64,000 nucleotides of DNA from Macropodus opercularis (taxonomy: Eukaryota > Chordata > Actinopteri > Anabantiformes > Osphronemidae). Below the pieces are notes generated by a model. The model was not told the DNA's origin and ran no database searches. It was given only the letters and a program-made list of their open reading frames with translations. Location: assembly GCA_030770545.1 (NCBI GenBank), contig JAUCMP010000026.1:4320501-4384500 (forward strand). Reading direction: 5' to 3'. How positions within the stretch are numbered: position 1 is the first letter of the stretch; the number at the start of each line of letters is the position of its first letter. A program made the position numbers and the translations under genes. Below, in pieces: positions 46,601 to 57,594 of this stretch.

Positions 46601-49266
46601 TTTTACGTTATTAATAAAGAAACTGGAAACAAAGTATAAAAATATTAAACAGTAAAAAAAAAATCACTTCAGTCAAAAAAACCCAAACAGGACGCATTAA
46701 TGCCGTTAGAGCCGGGCTACTCGTTCCTCTCTCCTACATTAGGGGCTTCCTCTCTCTTTGTGTGTGTGATGGGGTGGACTGCTGCTGGGCCCACATGCAC
46801 ACAAACACACACAGGTAGCACAAACACATGCACACATGCACACAAACCCACACCCATGCTCCGGTCTGGTCAGGGATACAACATAACTAAAGGTGATTTA
46901 GTGGACACTTGGGGTTATTATGAAGGTGAGTGCAAGCGTGTGTGTGTGTGTGTGTGTGTGTGTTTGTGTGCGGCTAATGGAAATCTCATCCCCCCCCCCC
47001 CCCTCGCGCTATCGCCGCCGCAGTCGAGGTTTTTTCCGACCAGAAGAGGCCTGCTTTCTCCATCCGAGCCTGACCACTGTAAATCACACAGGATGTGCAT
47101 GCGTGTGTGTTTGTGTGGTAAGCAACGTGACGAGCTGTGGAACACACATTAACCACCAAATAGGCATCCGCACAATTTCACACGTTCGTGGACATACAGT
47201 ATTTAAAAAGTCACTGTGTGCAAAACGCAAGTGATGAATGAGAGATTGTGTAACGTGTGTGTGCGTGTGGCTAAGTCCATATGACAGGCTCTGTGGAGGA
47301 GAGGGCTTTGCTTCGCCTCGGGGTACACTTATGAGTCATGGCAACAATGATGTCATGGAAGCGCAACCTGAACTTGACCCCACAGTGTGTGTGTGTTAGA
47401 ATAAAAAAAAGCGAGGCTGTGAGTGTCTGTCTCCCAGTATCAGGTTACAGGAGACTAGGGATGGGTGATAGGAGAAGCAGGGTTCAGCTACCGTGTGTGT
47501 GCATGTGACAGCGGGCGTAGAGTTCAGCAGGTGAACCGCACTTCAACTCACTGCTGCTCATTCTTTATATATACACACACTGATCATCTATTTGGACTCA
47601 AACTGAAGTTGAATGAACGCACACGTGGGCTCGCGGCACCGAACACCAGCAGGCTGACCTCGATTATTCCAAACATTCATCACAGCCGAGTGAAAAGGGA
47701 GAATACGAGCTGCTAAAAGCTGCAGGTCCTGTGTCTGGCAGCTGAGGAAAGGAAGAGGTGGAATTCCATTACAGCACTACAGATGTTAATAATGAATTAT
47801 TAGCCGGGGCCGGTGGACAGCATCTTTACAGGAAGACGGCAAAACCCATAATGCTTTGTGTTGTTTTCTTGTGTTGAATGGTGAAAACAAGTCAGGATCA
47901 GAGTCAGCGAGAGCCGACGGTAGCTTTGCATTAACGGGGACGAATAAGCAGCAACAAGACGGGAGGAGCAACGCGCTGAGGAATGTAGAGTGACAGTGCA
48001 GTCTTTCGGGAGTCCAGCAGATGGACGGGCTCCTCCACAGTCCATGGCTCGTAGGAAAATCAATGGATGGACGTTTAAACGTTGCAAATGAACATCTGTT
48101 AAATCCAACGGTTGCTTTTCTCTGCTAGCTACAGCACTGAATGAGACTGGTGGCCAACCCACAGACTCCTGCCTGACGGAGGAAAGAGGTTTACTTAACA
48201 TTTCAGGAGAGCGGTAATAAAATGTGAAAAACTCCTCTGCTTTGCCTCACGGCCGAATGTGTTATGACTCGCTGTGCTTGTTGAGTCCAGCTGTTTAAGT
48301 GTTTAACACAGAGAACAACCACAAAGAGTTGATGATGACGGCTGAAACAGAAAGCCGGCCCCTTCCCAGTGAACATACACTCCTCGGTTCTCTGCGTTCT
48401 GTTTATGTGCTGCCCACGCACCCTCACTTCCTCTCCTCGTCTGACCTCACATCCTGTCTGCGTCCGGCCTCCTGTGTTTGATTACCGGGGACGGCCAGAC
48501 GGCGTGAGGGAGCGTCGGGCAGTAGGTGAAGACGGGGAACGAGGAACCGGGGAGCTGAGCCGAAACCAGACGAGAGGGAGATGAGGAGGAAGAAAGTGAG
48601 ACACGGAGCGACAGACTGCAGGGAGAAGAGAGGACAGGACAGATGAGTCTGGGCACAGGAACACAAAAACATGAGGAAATTGAGAGACAAAGAGTGAGTC
48701 GGGGATCAACGGAGAGGAGGAGAAAAGCAGGGATGAAACGAGCAAGGGAGGAGAGAGCTTAGGGAGATGCGAGGCAAGGATTACACAACTTTATGTGACA
48801 TCACCAGAGGGGAGCAGAGCAGATGCTGATCCCAGTGCAGCTGTAGCTATGGTACAGAGACCGCTTTTAAATCCAGGTGGGCTTCTCCAAAAGACACCAA
48901 AAACAAAATAAGGAAATCTCTTTTTAAATCGCTGTAATACAGATGCGAAGCGAAAGGAGCCACTGGTTTCTCTGCCTGTGAACACGCTGGGTCACGTCAT
49001 CATTCTAAGCTGTGTTCAGATGTATTTTTAAATGTCGTACACCTATACACTAAAATAACAGCATCACACAGGACAGAACAGAGCTACAGTAAAAGTGAGT
49101 CACTTTGACACCCAGGAGGGTGCATTCCTCCTGCATGACGGCCTGCGCTTCGTAGACGCAGTCTGTCTGCAGTGGGACAGAAAAAGACCTTTGAGTTCTG
49201 GAAAAAAATGCGAAAAATGTGGCAACCGCCACTAACTCGGCCCCGCTCCACACACACACAAGGCCA

Positions 49267-49319
<53 letters not shown>

Positions 49320-51534
49320 GCCCTAAAGGAACAAAGTGAGATGTGATACCCATCTCTAGAAGCCTGTAATCAGGGAGAACAAAGCGAAGTGACGAGCACT
49401 CGGCAAGAAGGAGAAGGGGAGACCCAGAGATGAGAGGGGAAAGAGGACAAAGAAGAAAGAGTAGGAGCAGAGTTCAGACAGAGGGAGGAGAGGAGAAAAG
49501 GGGCAAACGGAGGTAAAGAGGGGTCCAGACCTTGGATTCCACAGTATTGTCATCTGCTGCATAGTAAGAATTCCATCTGTTCAACAGCTGGGCTACACAC
49601 ACACACAAACACAGAGTATGGAAGTCATTGAGACATGCCTGAAATTGTGGTTGCCATGGTGAAGGTTTGGTTCTCATGGCCAGAGTCCTAATTGTTTATA
49701 AAGGGGATTAAAGTGAGAGAGCCAGACAGAGACGCTGGTGAAGAGAAACTGATGGAAAGCAAAAGACACTTAAATACTAGATTGTAATCTGAACGATGTG
49801 CTGGCAGACACGTGATTCAGTAAATGTCCTCCAGGTGAATGTCCTCCTGCTGCAAGTCACGGTAACAGAGACAGAATCTGGTTATTGCAGATGGATTTCT
49901 GAAACCTGGTTTTCTGGCCATGTGTAGTCAGATTAATCCAAGTGAGCATCTTATTCCATGAGCAGCACAATATCAAATACCATCATTCTGCTGCTGTTGT
50001 GTCCAAAAGAATGAAATCCATCCATCCAATTTCAATATCAAACTGAAACAAGTGGCAGCACAAACACATATAATTGTGTTCTCCAGTTCCCTGACTTAAC
50101 CTGATTCGTCTCAATAACCAGGTTTCGTGAGGGCATGTGAGCGCAGACAGACAGCCCTTGTCCGCCGCTGCCCTCACAGACAGACGAGCGTCTCAACTGC
50201 CAAGTGACACACAAACTCTCGGCTCTTCCAAGAAACGTATGACTGCGAGCGCGATTGTGTACGTGAGCTTAACGGCGCAACGGGCACAGATCACAGGCCC
50301 CCGACACTATCTGACCCAGCTGAGCTCAAGAAACCCTCCCGACGGCAGGGTCGGCTTTTATCACAAGGTTAATTTGCTTTTTTTTTTAAACAAGGTTAAT
50401 TCGGCGGGATGGGAAATGTGTCACGTCCTCGTTCTGACTGGCGAGAACGACCTCCCCTTCTAATCCCACCAGACCCTTTAACGCGATATCGGCAGGAGAG
50501 ACATTCCTCCCGTTAAGTCCAGTTACCGCCTTTTCATCCACTAGTTTGCGTCCTTCCTTCCCTCCTTGTCCCCTCGCTCTCTCTCCTCTTTTCCTTTTTT
50601 TGACATTCCCTCTTCTAGTTACTCTTCCACCCCACTACCCTCTGCCTTGCCCTGCAAACATGGCCGTATTTGGGTTGGTGGGAAGGGGGTGGCGTTAGCT
50701 GGGAGGTGGGAGGGGGGCGCAGAGATTATCACCATGGCGACCCTCATCAAAACAGCCCAGTAGAGGAAGGGTGTGAGAGCGCTCGCACATTTCCACATTA
50801 CAGGACATTGTGCCGCTGCCATTGTTTTAGAATTATCACTTCATTGCAACTAAAACAGTGAAGTCATCACTGAGGCAATAAAGGCCACATGCACATTCTT
50901 TTAATTCCTAGGAGCAGTTTTGGGTAGAAGCAGTTTATCAGATGTTTGTTTACTAATGTCTTATAAATCCGTTCTCATATTGCGAGGTCGTAACAGCCGT
51001 AACTGTCTGACCTTTGACCCTGCTGGAAAAACAACCCACCTATCAGCAGCGTATTAAAAGTGGCACCTACAGACTTTTGAGTTTATTATAAGCGCATGGA
51101 CAAGTCTGTGTTTCCTGGTTACTGTAAGTGCTACAACAGCAGATCACTGTAACACCTATATCCATTCACAGCCACGTGGTGGACGTCTTGGTTTTGCCCA
51201 AATTCACAGCACCTGGCAATGATGCAAAGCGCAGCGATGGAGGAGCTCAGGGAGCCGGTCCATCTGTTTCTCCTGAAATTCCCGTTTCTGCGAGTGAGAG
51301 ACAGGATCCGTGGTGATGATGCGGAGCCAGGACGGAGGAACAAAGGGGACGGAGCCCACATCTGTTTCTGCTCAGCACACAGTTCAGAGGAGCTGGCTTT
51401 ACTGGGGAACGGACACTGTGCTCGCCAAGTCAGCCTGCTGCCTTACTGGCACTAGGGTGATAGCCCCACACACACACACACACGCAAACACACACGCACA
51501 CACGCCAAGGGCATCAAGGGCAAAGCGTAGGCGG

Positions 51535-51584
<50 letters not shown>

Positions 51585-54500
51585 TATTCTGGGTTGGACC
51601 GTACTTGGATGCGCCAGACCAAACAGCTACTTTTCGGAATGCTTGTACTCTTTAACTCTCCGTCTCCGTCTTTCCATCTCTCCGTTCCCTGAGATGTCGG
51701 AGTTGCGGGTCAGCTCTCTTCTTTCTGCTAACTCGCATCCCTCTCCTTCCTCTCTCATCTGACCTTCAAACCCCACATTCCTCTACTCTCTCCGTTTCCC
51801 CCCACCTACCTCCCGCCAATACTCCGGACCCTCGTGCTCTGATTGTTTTACAGGAAGCCTAGTCACGGGGTGTTTGTGTGTGTGTGCGTTGTGTGGTACA
51901 TCCAGCTGACTCAGCCTGATCTCCAGCGCAGTACTGAGACCCCAGCAGACCAACGCAGACAACATGCTGACATGTCTTTGTCTGTCATAAACACTACGCG
52001 TCACGTCACATTCATCTGTGAAACCTACAGTCGTGCTCCGTGCCGCCATGGTGCGTGTGCAGCGAAGTGAAAAATACGTTTTCGAGAGGTAATTAGTGTG
52101 AAGCAACCAAACAAACCTTGCATAATGTTTACAGCCGACCCCGCCAAACTACACCAGTTATGTTTATAGGCTTTCAACAGTTTTGCAATCACACAAATAT
52201 ACAACAATTTGATCAGCAACAAAGAAAAATGACATAACGTGGTCACTTTGTTTCCGTAAGCTCCCAGCGCGGATTTGAAAGGCTCACACACCTGGACTCA
52301 TGCGTTCCTCTGATCTGACACCCTGCCGTGTGGTGGACTGAGCCAGAGTTTTATGAAGTGAGTAAATCTGAAGACGTCTGACAGTTACAATGAGGGAGTG
52401 GATGATTTTATGCCTCGCTTTGTTTTTCTGTCACCACCCTCTTAAGACGCCAGATGCATGTGCACAGTTCGAAGTAGAGGCGCGTGTAAACGAGCTCCTC
52501 TGCTGAATTTAACATTAGTGAGTAAGTAAGTGTGTCTTAGTGTCTCGGGCTTTTGCTGCGATAAGGCTGAGCCACGGTGTCTACATCCCTGAGCTCAAAG
52601 GCTTCCTTCATCTCAAGCAGGACTCTACAGGTATGCGACCCCCCCCCCCGGCCTCCCCCCTCTGCCATCCCCCTTGGCTCAGCTTTCATCAACAAGGCCG
52701 GTATTGTAGCAAAGGTAAAACGATAGCGCTCGGGGACAGGTTCAGCTATGTGGTTACCCAGACAACCCCTCTTACCCCTTCCCCTCGTTACTACCTCAGT
52801 CCCACCATCATAATCCAGCCCCCACCCCCACAGCCCCTCTGTGGATCCCTTCACCTCAGTAAAGCTGCATTCATTCATTTTTTTCCCCCAGCGACTCACT
52901 GTGAGAGGAAAAAAAAGACAGAGAGAGAAAGAGAGGAATGAAAGGTGTGTTTTATCTTGCCCACATGAATGCAGAGGGGGCAGTGAGGTTGAAGAGGACA
53001 AAGCGAGTCACATAGAGACACGGGGGGGGGGGGGAACAGCCACAAGGAGATAGGAGCTGCTCGTGTTGCATGTGGGGCTGTATTTCTTTGGGAAATGAAA
53101 CAGTCTAATTACAGAAATGCCCATATCGTAGCCTGATGGTGTACGATCACTGTGACCCCTCGCCGTCTACCTAGAGTGTGTGCCACTCACTTCCTGCTTC
53201 ACGCCGCATTTGTCCTACCTTGTGCGTGTGTCTCAGGTTCACTGCTTCGTGGGCTGCTTCTGAGTCGCCTCTCTGGCTTCTTGCCTCCCGGACTGCTGCC
53301 TCCGCCTCCGGACCCCACCGACCCAACTGATGGGGTGTGTGATTTGTTGCTGTATCACAAAGAAAATGTGTTCACAATGAAGGGGGGCAGAGCAAACAAA
53401 ACAAAGATGTTGCTGATCTGTACAATAAATGATAAGTGTAAATGATTTTATTCCCAAATGCTTTATTCCTATATTTGAATCTCTAGAGGGAGTAGAGGCG
53501 GTAAGATCACCTGTATCCATTGTGTGCTAACCCCAGACTGCTCTTATACAGAGTGGATGGAGGCGAGTTTAGTCGGTTCTGTCGCTCTAGTTGTCTCTGT
53601 TCCTTTATCTTTTTGGGCTGTGGCTTACTATAAGTGTCCTCTCTGCCTATGTAGTTAGACATCCCATAAACTGGAATGATTTCTGCAAAAGAAGGAAAAA
53701 GGGAATTAATAATGTGTGCATTCATTAATATTTGGGTTTTTAACAGCACATAAGTTTCCTGACTGCGTGGCAGAAGGTACTGGTGCGGGACAGTACCTGG
53801 GTCGCCGTACATGGGGGGAAGGTGATGCTGGTAGTACTGGTGGGGCAGCTCCCCCGGGCTGACATGGGGGTAGAAAGAGTTGGGAATGAAGTGAGGATGA
53901 GCCAGATAGGGGGGGAGGTGGTGTGTGGGGGAGAGGGCTGGAGAGTAGGAGGGCGGGTAGCACTCTGGAGACTGGGGGGTCACCACCACCCGACGGACCC
54001 CTGTGGTATCCTCCAGGACCTGCGGAAAACACGGAGATGTGAAATTTTGCACACTGAGGTCTCCATCTGGCAAGAAGGGAGACCTATGAACTCTGGTGCC
54101 CACAACTCATGCGAGCGCAGACAGACAGTGAGAGCTGCATTGTTCAGCGGAGACACAGCGTGCGCTCGTATTTCGTTATTTCACTCGCTATTTGGCGCGA
54201 GATTCTACAATGAGAAACGCAGGTTCCTCTTCTTTTCCAGGTCAAGGTTTCAGGATGAAATAGGCTTATTCACTTTCTTGCTGCTATTTTGCTGTCCATT
54301 AATTTGAAGGAGCAGGTGTCCTGTCCATCAAATCGTCTAATAATGGAATGAACAGCCTGATTCATTTAACAAGCAGTGCATTGTGCTAACACAGAGCTTT
54401 GTCCCTTAATGTGGTGAAAACAAATGCCTCAATCTTGTCATCAGATGCTCTGCAGGTTTCAATAACAAGTCCCAAAGAACTGCCTCAAATTAACATACGT

Positions 54501-55974
54501 CCCCATGCATGTATTCACTTTCACATTCATGCATGGGGACGTGCGCACACATTCCAGCTATTCAGACACTTTCACAGGCCTGCATTCCAAGCCGAGGGAG
54601 CAAACACACACCCCCTGCAGCGAGGGGAAGTCATCCACTGGTCTCTACAACAACAACCACACACACACACAGCAAATACCACTACCCCCAAACCCCCACA
54701 AACACTAAGAGGCAACTGACCGCGCCAAAATATGACAGGCTGGGGGTGGTTCATGTATTGAAGAGGGTGAGGAGGGGAGGTAGAGGGTGAGCTAATCCCA
54801 GAGTGAAAAACAGAGAGAAGGGGGAGAAGAGGAGGAGGAAGGAGAGATGGCCCCCTATCTGCCCCTCATCCCCTCCTCTGCTGCAGAGTGTTTACAGGAA
54901 AACCGGGGCAAAGTCCCTGCAGGAGTACATGTGGATGTGACCGGCCCACGCTGCCTTTACTAGCAAAGGCACACACTAACACCCACGATCACAATGCAGC
55001 ACTTAGCACAAACCACAGAGGACGCAAACACACACACACACATGCAAAATCCATCTGTCAGCGCGCTGCTTTTCTCCACCGCACTGCTCTTTCCCAATCC
55101 ATCCGTCCTTCCCGTCCCCTGGCGCTCACCCCCGAAAACATCTACCCACCCAGTGTCTGTCTCCCCTTTCAGGCCTGTTTATTTAAGAGTGACAGTGTTT
55201 CCCGCTCACACTTGGCTCAGGCCATGCAAACACACGCATAAAAACACCAACACACAACCACTGCGAGCCAATGACCTGACTTCCACGATCCCACCACGCG
55301 CAGACCCCAGGTTTATTTTTAACCGTTCACCGACTCATGTCAGTCCTAATTAACCCAAACCTTTAACCAAATTAATATACTAGGTTGAGTCCTTGAGGAC
55401 AAACATGAGAACGGAGGGAACACACACGCAACAAATTCTGAACATTCCTGCTCAGTGCTCAGCTGGCGGAGGAGGCTGTTTTGGTAAGTTCTCCTTCTGA
55501 GCTACAACCATGAATGTCACAACGTCTGCTCCATCCTCTCTGTGTGGTTTCATGTGCACAACTCTCATCGCCTGAATGCATCACGGAAAAGTAAAAACAC
55601 ACGTGAAACAGGCAGCTCGCGTTTGCATCAAAGATCTCCTGTTGCACAACATCCCTGCAGTGTGTGGGGGGTAAAACCAATAATCTTATCTTATAACATC
55701 TGGCTGAGATACACATGATTTAATTTTCCTTGGTGCATTTTAGGAATTTTCCATTTCTCAAGGTGAACGTTGAATCAAACCAGAAGGCAGGCTGCTACAA
55801 AACCGAAGCACCTAATAAAAAATTCAAATTTAATAATCATGTTGTAAAACGTGGTGAGTCTTCAAAGTACTTCATTTTCACTCAATGAAAGAATCGTTTA
55901 AATTATTAGCTACATATCAAGGGACATTTCTTGCTCACATGATGACCACAGAGAGTATAAACTCACTGAAATTA

Positions 55975-56017
<43 letters not shown>

Positions 56018-56102
56018 GGACAAACCTGTGAGATGTATCCTGGTGGTACATGTATGGGGGGGATTGAGCCATTTGGGGACATCATGGGAACCTCAGCAGG
56101 AC
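31308..56102 (-). CDS. fndc3b: fibronectin type III domain-containing protein 3B, 24 exons, 5' end missing
   Basis: FNDC3B (FAD104) is an ER-associated, tail-anchored FN3 protein implicated in adipogenesis and cell adhesion/migration. Minus-strand exons, 5' to 3': 56102-56026, 54019-53797, 53682-53511, 53349-53219, 45872-45814, 44130-43982, 43893-43834, 43745-43607, 43264-43211, 43089-42965, 42401-42227, 42054-41968, 41011-40876, 40764-40693, 40319-40201, 40016-39911, 39449-39277, 38916-38803, 38727-38578, 38025-37745, 36293-36075, 32876-32710, 32571-32444, 31619-31308. Every junction is GT-AG and in phase; together they encode 1142 residues. Seen: Pro/Tyr-rich N-terminal region (PAEVPMMSPNGSIPPIHVPP onward), Gly-rich and basic linker, nine FN3 domains from about residue 222, and a C-terminal membrane helix. 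FNDC3B rather than FNDC3A is chosen from segments such as VLVGRESEYKQ and RRVVVTPQSPECYPPSY. About 62 N-terminal residues (two coding exons by mammalian structure) lie beyond 64 kb. Confidence 0.93.
32393..32437. repeat. interrupted (TG)n tract beside fndc3b donor
   Basis: A TG run interrupted by GGGGG at about 32413-32417. On the fndc3b transcript it is a (CA)n tract that begins at intron position +7 after the exon ending at 32444. Confidence 0.9.
32877..36074 (-). other. fndc3b intron (3.2 kb), nothing coding recognised
   Basis: Between the exons 36293-36075 and 32876-32710. Mostly unique AT-rich sequence with purine-rich stretches (about 33420-33530) and a (CA) run at about 35809-35824. 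A short ATTTACATTTAGCAGATGCT segment near 33170 resembles a motif common in fish repeats but is too short to call. Confidence 0.55.
36294..37744 (-). other. fndc3b intron (1.45 kb), nothing recognised
   Basis: AT-rich sequence between exons 38025-37745 and 36293-36075, without a phase-compatible exon, RNA gene or repeat that I could identify. Confidence 0.55.
41012..41967 (-). other. fndc3b intron (0.96 kb), nothing recognised
   Basis: Between exons 42054-41968 and 41011-40876. Purine-rich on the plus strand from about 41050 to 41220, otherwise unique sequence with no exon-like frame. Confidence 0.5.
42462..42505. repeat. inverted-repeat relic in a fndc3b intron
   Basis: CAGCCACCGCATTAAG (42462-42477), a 12-base loop, then CTTAATGTCGTGGCTG (42490-42505); 14 of 16 arm positions are complementary. 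It is preceded by ACGCCGAT, matching the context of the same fish repeat terminus proposed for 24869-24907. Confidence 0.6.
44131..45813 (-). other. fndc3b intron (1.7 kb)
   Basis: Between exons 45872-45814 and 44130-43982. No coding exon was recognised. It contains a 15-base poly-G run at 45510-45524, which could impede sequencing or form a G-rich structure. Confidence 0.5.
49269..49318. repeat. (GT)25 microsatellite
   Basis: Uninterrupted GT run of 50 bases in the large fndc3b intron; CA-type on the transcribed strand. Confidence 0.97.
51538..51583. repeat. (TG)23 microsatellite
   Basis: Uninterrupted run in the same intron. A CA run of the opposite phase lies 55 bases to its left (about 51468-51484), so the two could pair. 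Confidence 0.95.
53219..53349 (-). CDS. fndc3b: fndc3b Gly-rich/basic linker exon
   Basis: Encodes NKSHTPSVGSVGSGGGG followed by SSPGGKKPERRLRSSPRSSE. It corresponds to the mammalian Gly/Ser-rich, KKxERRxRSSP segment between the proline-rich region and the first FN3 domain. It is not apparent as a stand-alone frame because of its small size. The acceptor at 53350 (GATACAG) keeps phase with the previous exon; a closer AG (CATCAG) would shift the frame. Donor CAAG|GTAGGA joins in phase to DHDSEGKRVQDML. Confidence 0.82.
54497..54542. repeat. perfect 15-bp inverted repeat, 16-base loop
   Basis: ACGTCCCCATGCATG (54497-54511) and CATGCATGGGGACGT (54528-54542) are exact reverse complements, separated by 16 bases. 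The arm bases are mixed rather than simple-sequence. Confidence 0.95.
55976..56016. repeat. (CA)20 microsatellite beside fndc3b donor
   Basis: A (CA) run whose transcribed strand is (UG)n, starting about ten bases into the intron after exon 56102-56026. Confidence 0.95.
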
Positions 56103-57555
56103 CTGGGGATGGAGGGGAAGATTTATTTATTGAAACAGACAATGAGACAAGACGTTAATGAGATGCATGTCAACAGTGCACATGCAGAGTCGCAAACAAG
56201 ACCACACACACACACAGGGTCGGGGATGTGCGTAGCATGACACAGATGTGTAACAGTTTGCATCTGCGTGCCCCTGATTCCAGTCAAGTAACCTGTGCCT
56301 GAAAGGTTTGAGTGAAAGGTCAAAAGGTCACAACCTTCACTTCAACTGAACATTGTTCCGTCTGAACCCACTTTAACACAACTACAAATGTAAATGCTGT
56401 GTAAACTATCAACGTTTACACTCTTTTTGTATAAATGAAGGTATGTGCAACACATGAGGGTGCTAAAAAAATAAAATCTGTGCTCTGAAGTAAAAGCATG
56501 AAAAAGTAATAGAATTAGCAGATTGAAAGCGATGTTGACTTTTCCACTATCCATATCTCCCCCCATCCACCGTCTCCGTCCCCTTCTTCCCCCCCGTCTC
56601 TCTGAGGTGGAGGTCTGCGGCTGGTAAAGTCATTGGGACGCCGTTGGGACAGCTGGAGGCAAATCACACACGCGCTCACACAAAGAGGTGCTCAGTACCT
56701 ACAACGGCACCAGCGTTAAGGCCACGCTAATATTTTCTGTCCGTGCTGACACCAGTCAAACGTCAGCTGTTTTGTTTTCATAAAGCACCGTATCAGTGAC
56801 CCGTTATCTCCCGTTTTCACCACTCCCTTGCTCCCTCTCGCTCCATCATCCCTCCCTTCAAGCCTCTCACTGTCCATGAATTCCTCAGGTCTCCGAGCTC
56901 CTCTGTCCGTGCTTGTGTCTCACATCCCCATCCATGCTGCCCTGCCACACACTTCGGCTCCTTATCAATCGGTCCTGTTTTCATTTCCATCCCGGTTCTC
57001 TCTGTTCTCCTCTTCGTCCAACCTTCCAGACATATTAGGGATTCCTTCTGCCGGATTGCCCCTCCCCCCCCCCCCACCAATAATCCACCCTCCATACCCT
57101 CCTTTGATGTAAGATATCACTTGCTTTATCCCTCCATTTATTCCTGAATTCATCATTAGGTCTTTCCTTTGTTCCTACCCCCACTTTCCTACCCCCCCCA
57201 TTCTGACCTACCATCAGCCAAACAAACAGCCAAAGGTACAGTAAACACAAACACACACCTACGCACAGACAAACATAACCTGGGTAAAGTCTACAGTGCA
57301 GCCTGGCGTGTGCGTAGGTCACAGGTACGAGGAGACAGGCCTCTTTCAGTCCTGTCTGCTGACCTACCATGGAGACCAGGAGGAATATGAAAGTCCTCAT
57401 TGAGTCCAGGGTCACAGCATGAGGAGAACACAGACACACTCAGAGCTCCTCTAAACCTCTTTCCATTTCCATCACTACTCACACTAAACGCTCCCGCTTT
57501 CTCACACACTGTCCCGTATACACTCCCCCGCTCAGTGTCCCAGCCACCCCCTCTC

Positions 57556-57557
<2 letters not shown>

Positions 57558-57590
<33 letters not shown>
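57558..57590. repeat. (AC)n microsatellite
   Basis: Uninterrupted dinucleotide run in the fndc3b 5' intron. Confidence 0.95.

Positions 57591-57594
<4 letters not shown>

Larger units (their letters stand above)
45873..53218 (-). other. large fndc3b intron (7.3 kb) with microsatellites
   Basis: Separates the Gly-rich linker exon (53349-53219) from exon 45872-45814. No established exon lies inside. It holds (TG)n tracts at 46938-46963, 49269-49318 and 51538-51583, poly-C runs near 46989-47003 and 52628-52639, a poly-G run near 53023-53034, and long polypurine stretches on the plus strand (about 48540-48760 and 49395-49505). A possible 63-nt cassette exon at 49104-49166 is reported separately as a finding. 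Confidence 0.55.
54020..56025 (-). other. fndc3b intron (2.0 kb) with perfect inverted repeat
   Basis: Between exons 56102-56026 and 54019-53797. No exon was seen. It holds a perfect 15-bp inverted repeat at 54497-54542 and a (CA)n tract at 55976-56016 next to the donor. The remainder is unique, with CA-rich patches. Confidence 0.55.

Noticed and set aside
49510..49590. Minus-strand peptide LLNRWNSYYAADDNTVESK next to a CA repeat, considered as a fndc3b exon
   Set aside because: No similarity to FNDC3 proteins and no phase-compatible splice pair; adjacent exons already join perfectly without it.
53706..54032. 108-aa and 174-aa ORFs overlapping fndc3b exon 54019-53797
   Set aside because: They are other frames of the proline-rich fndc3b exon; the phase-consistent reading matches the FNDC3B N-terminal region.
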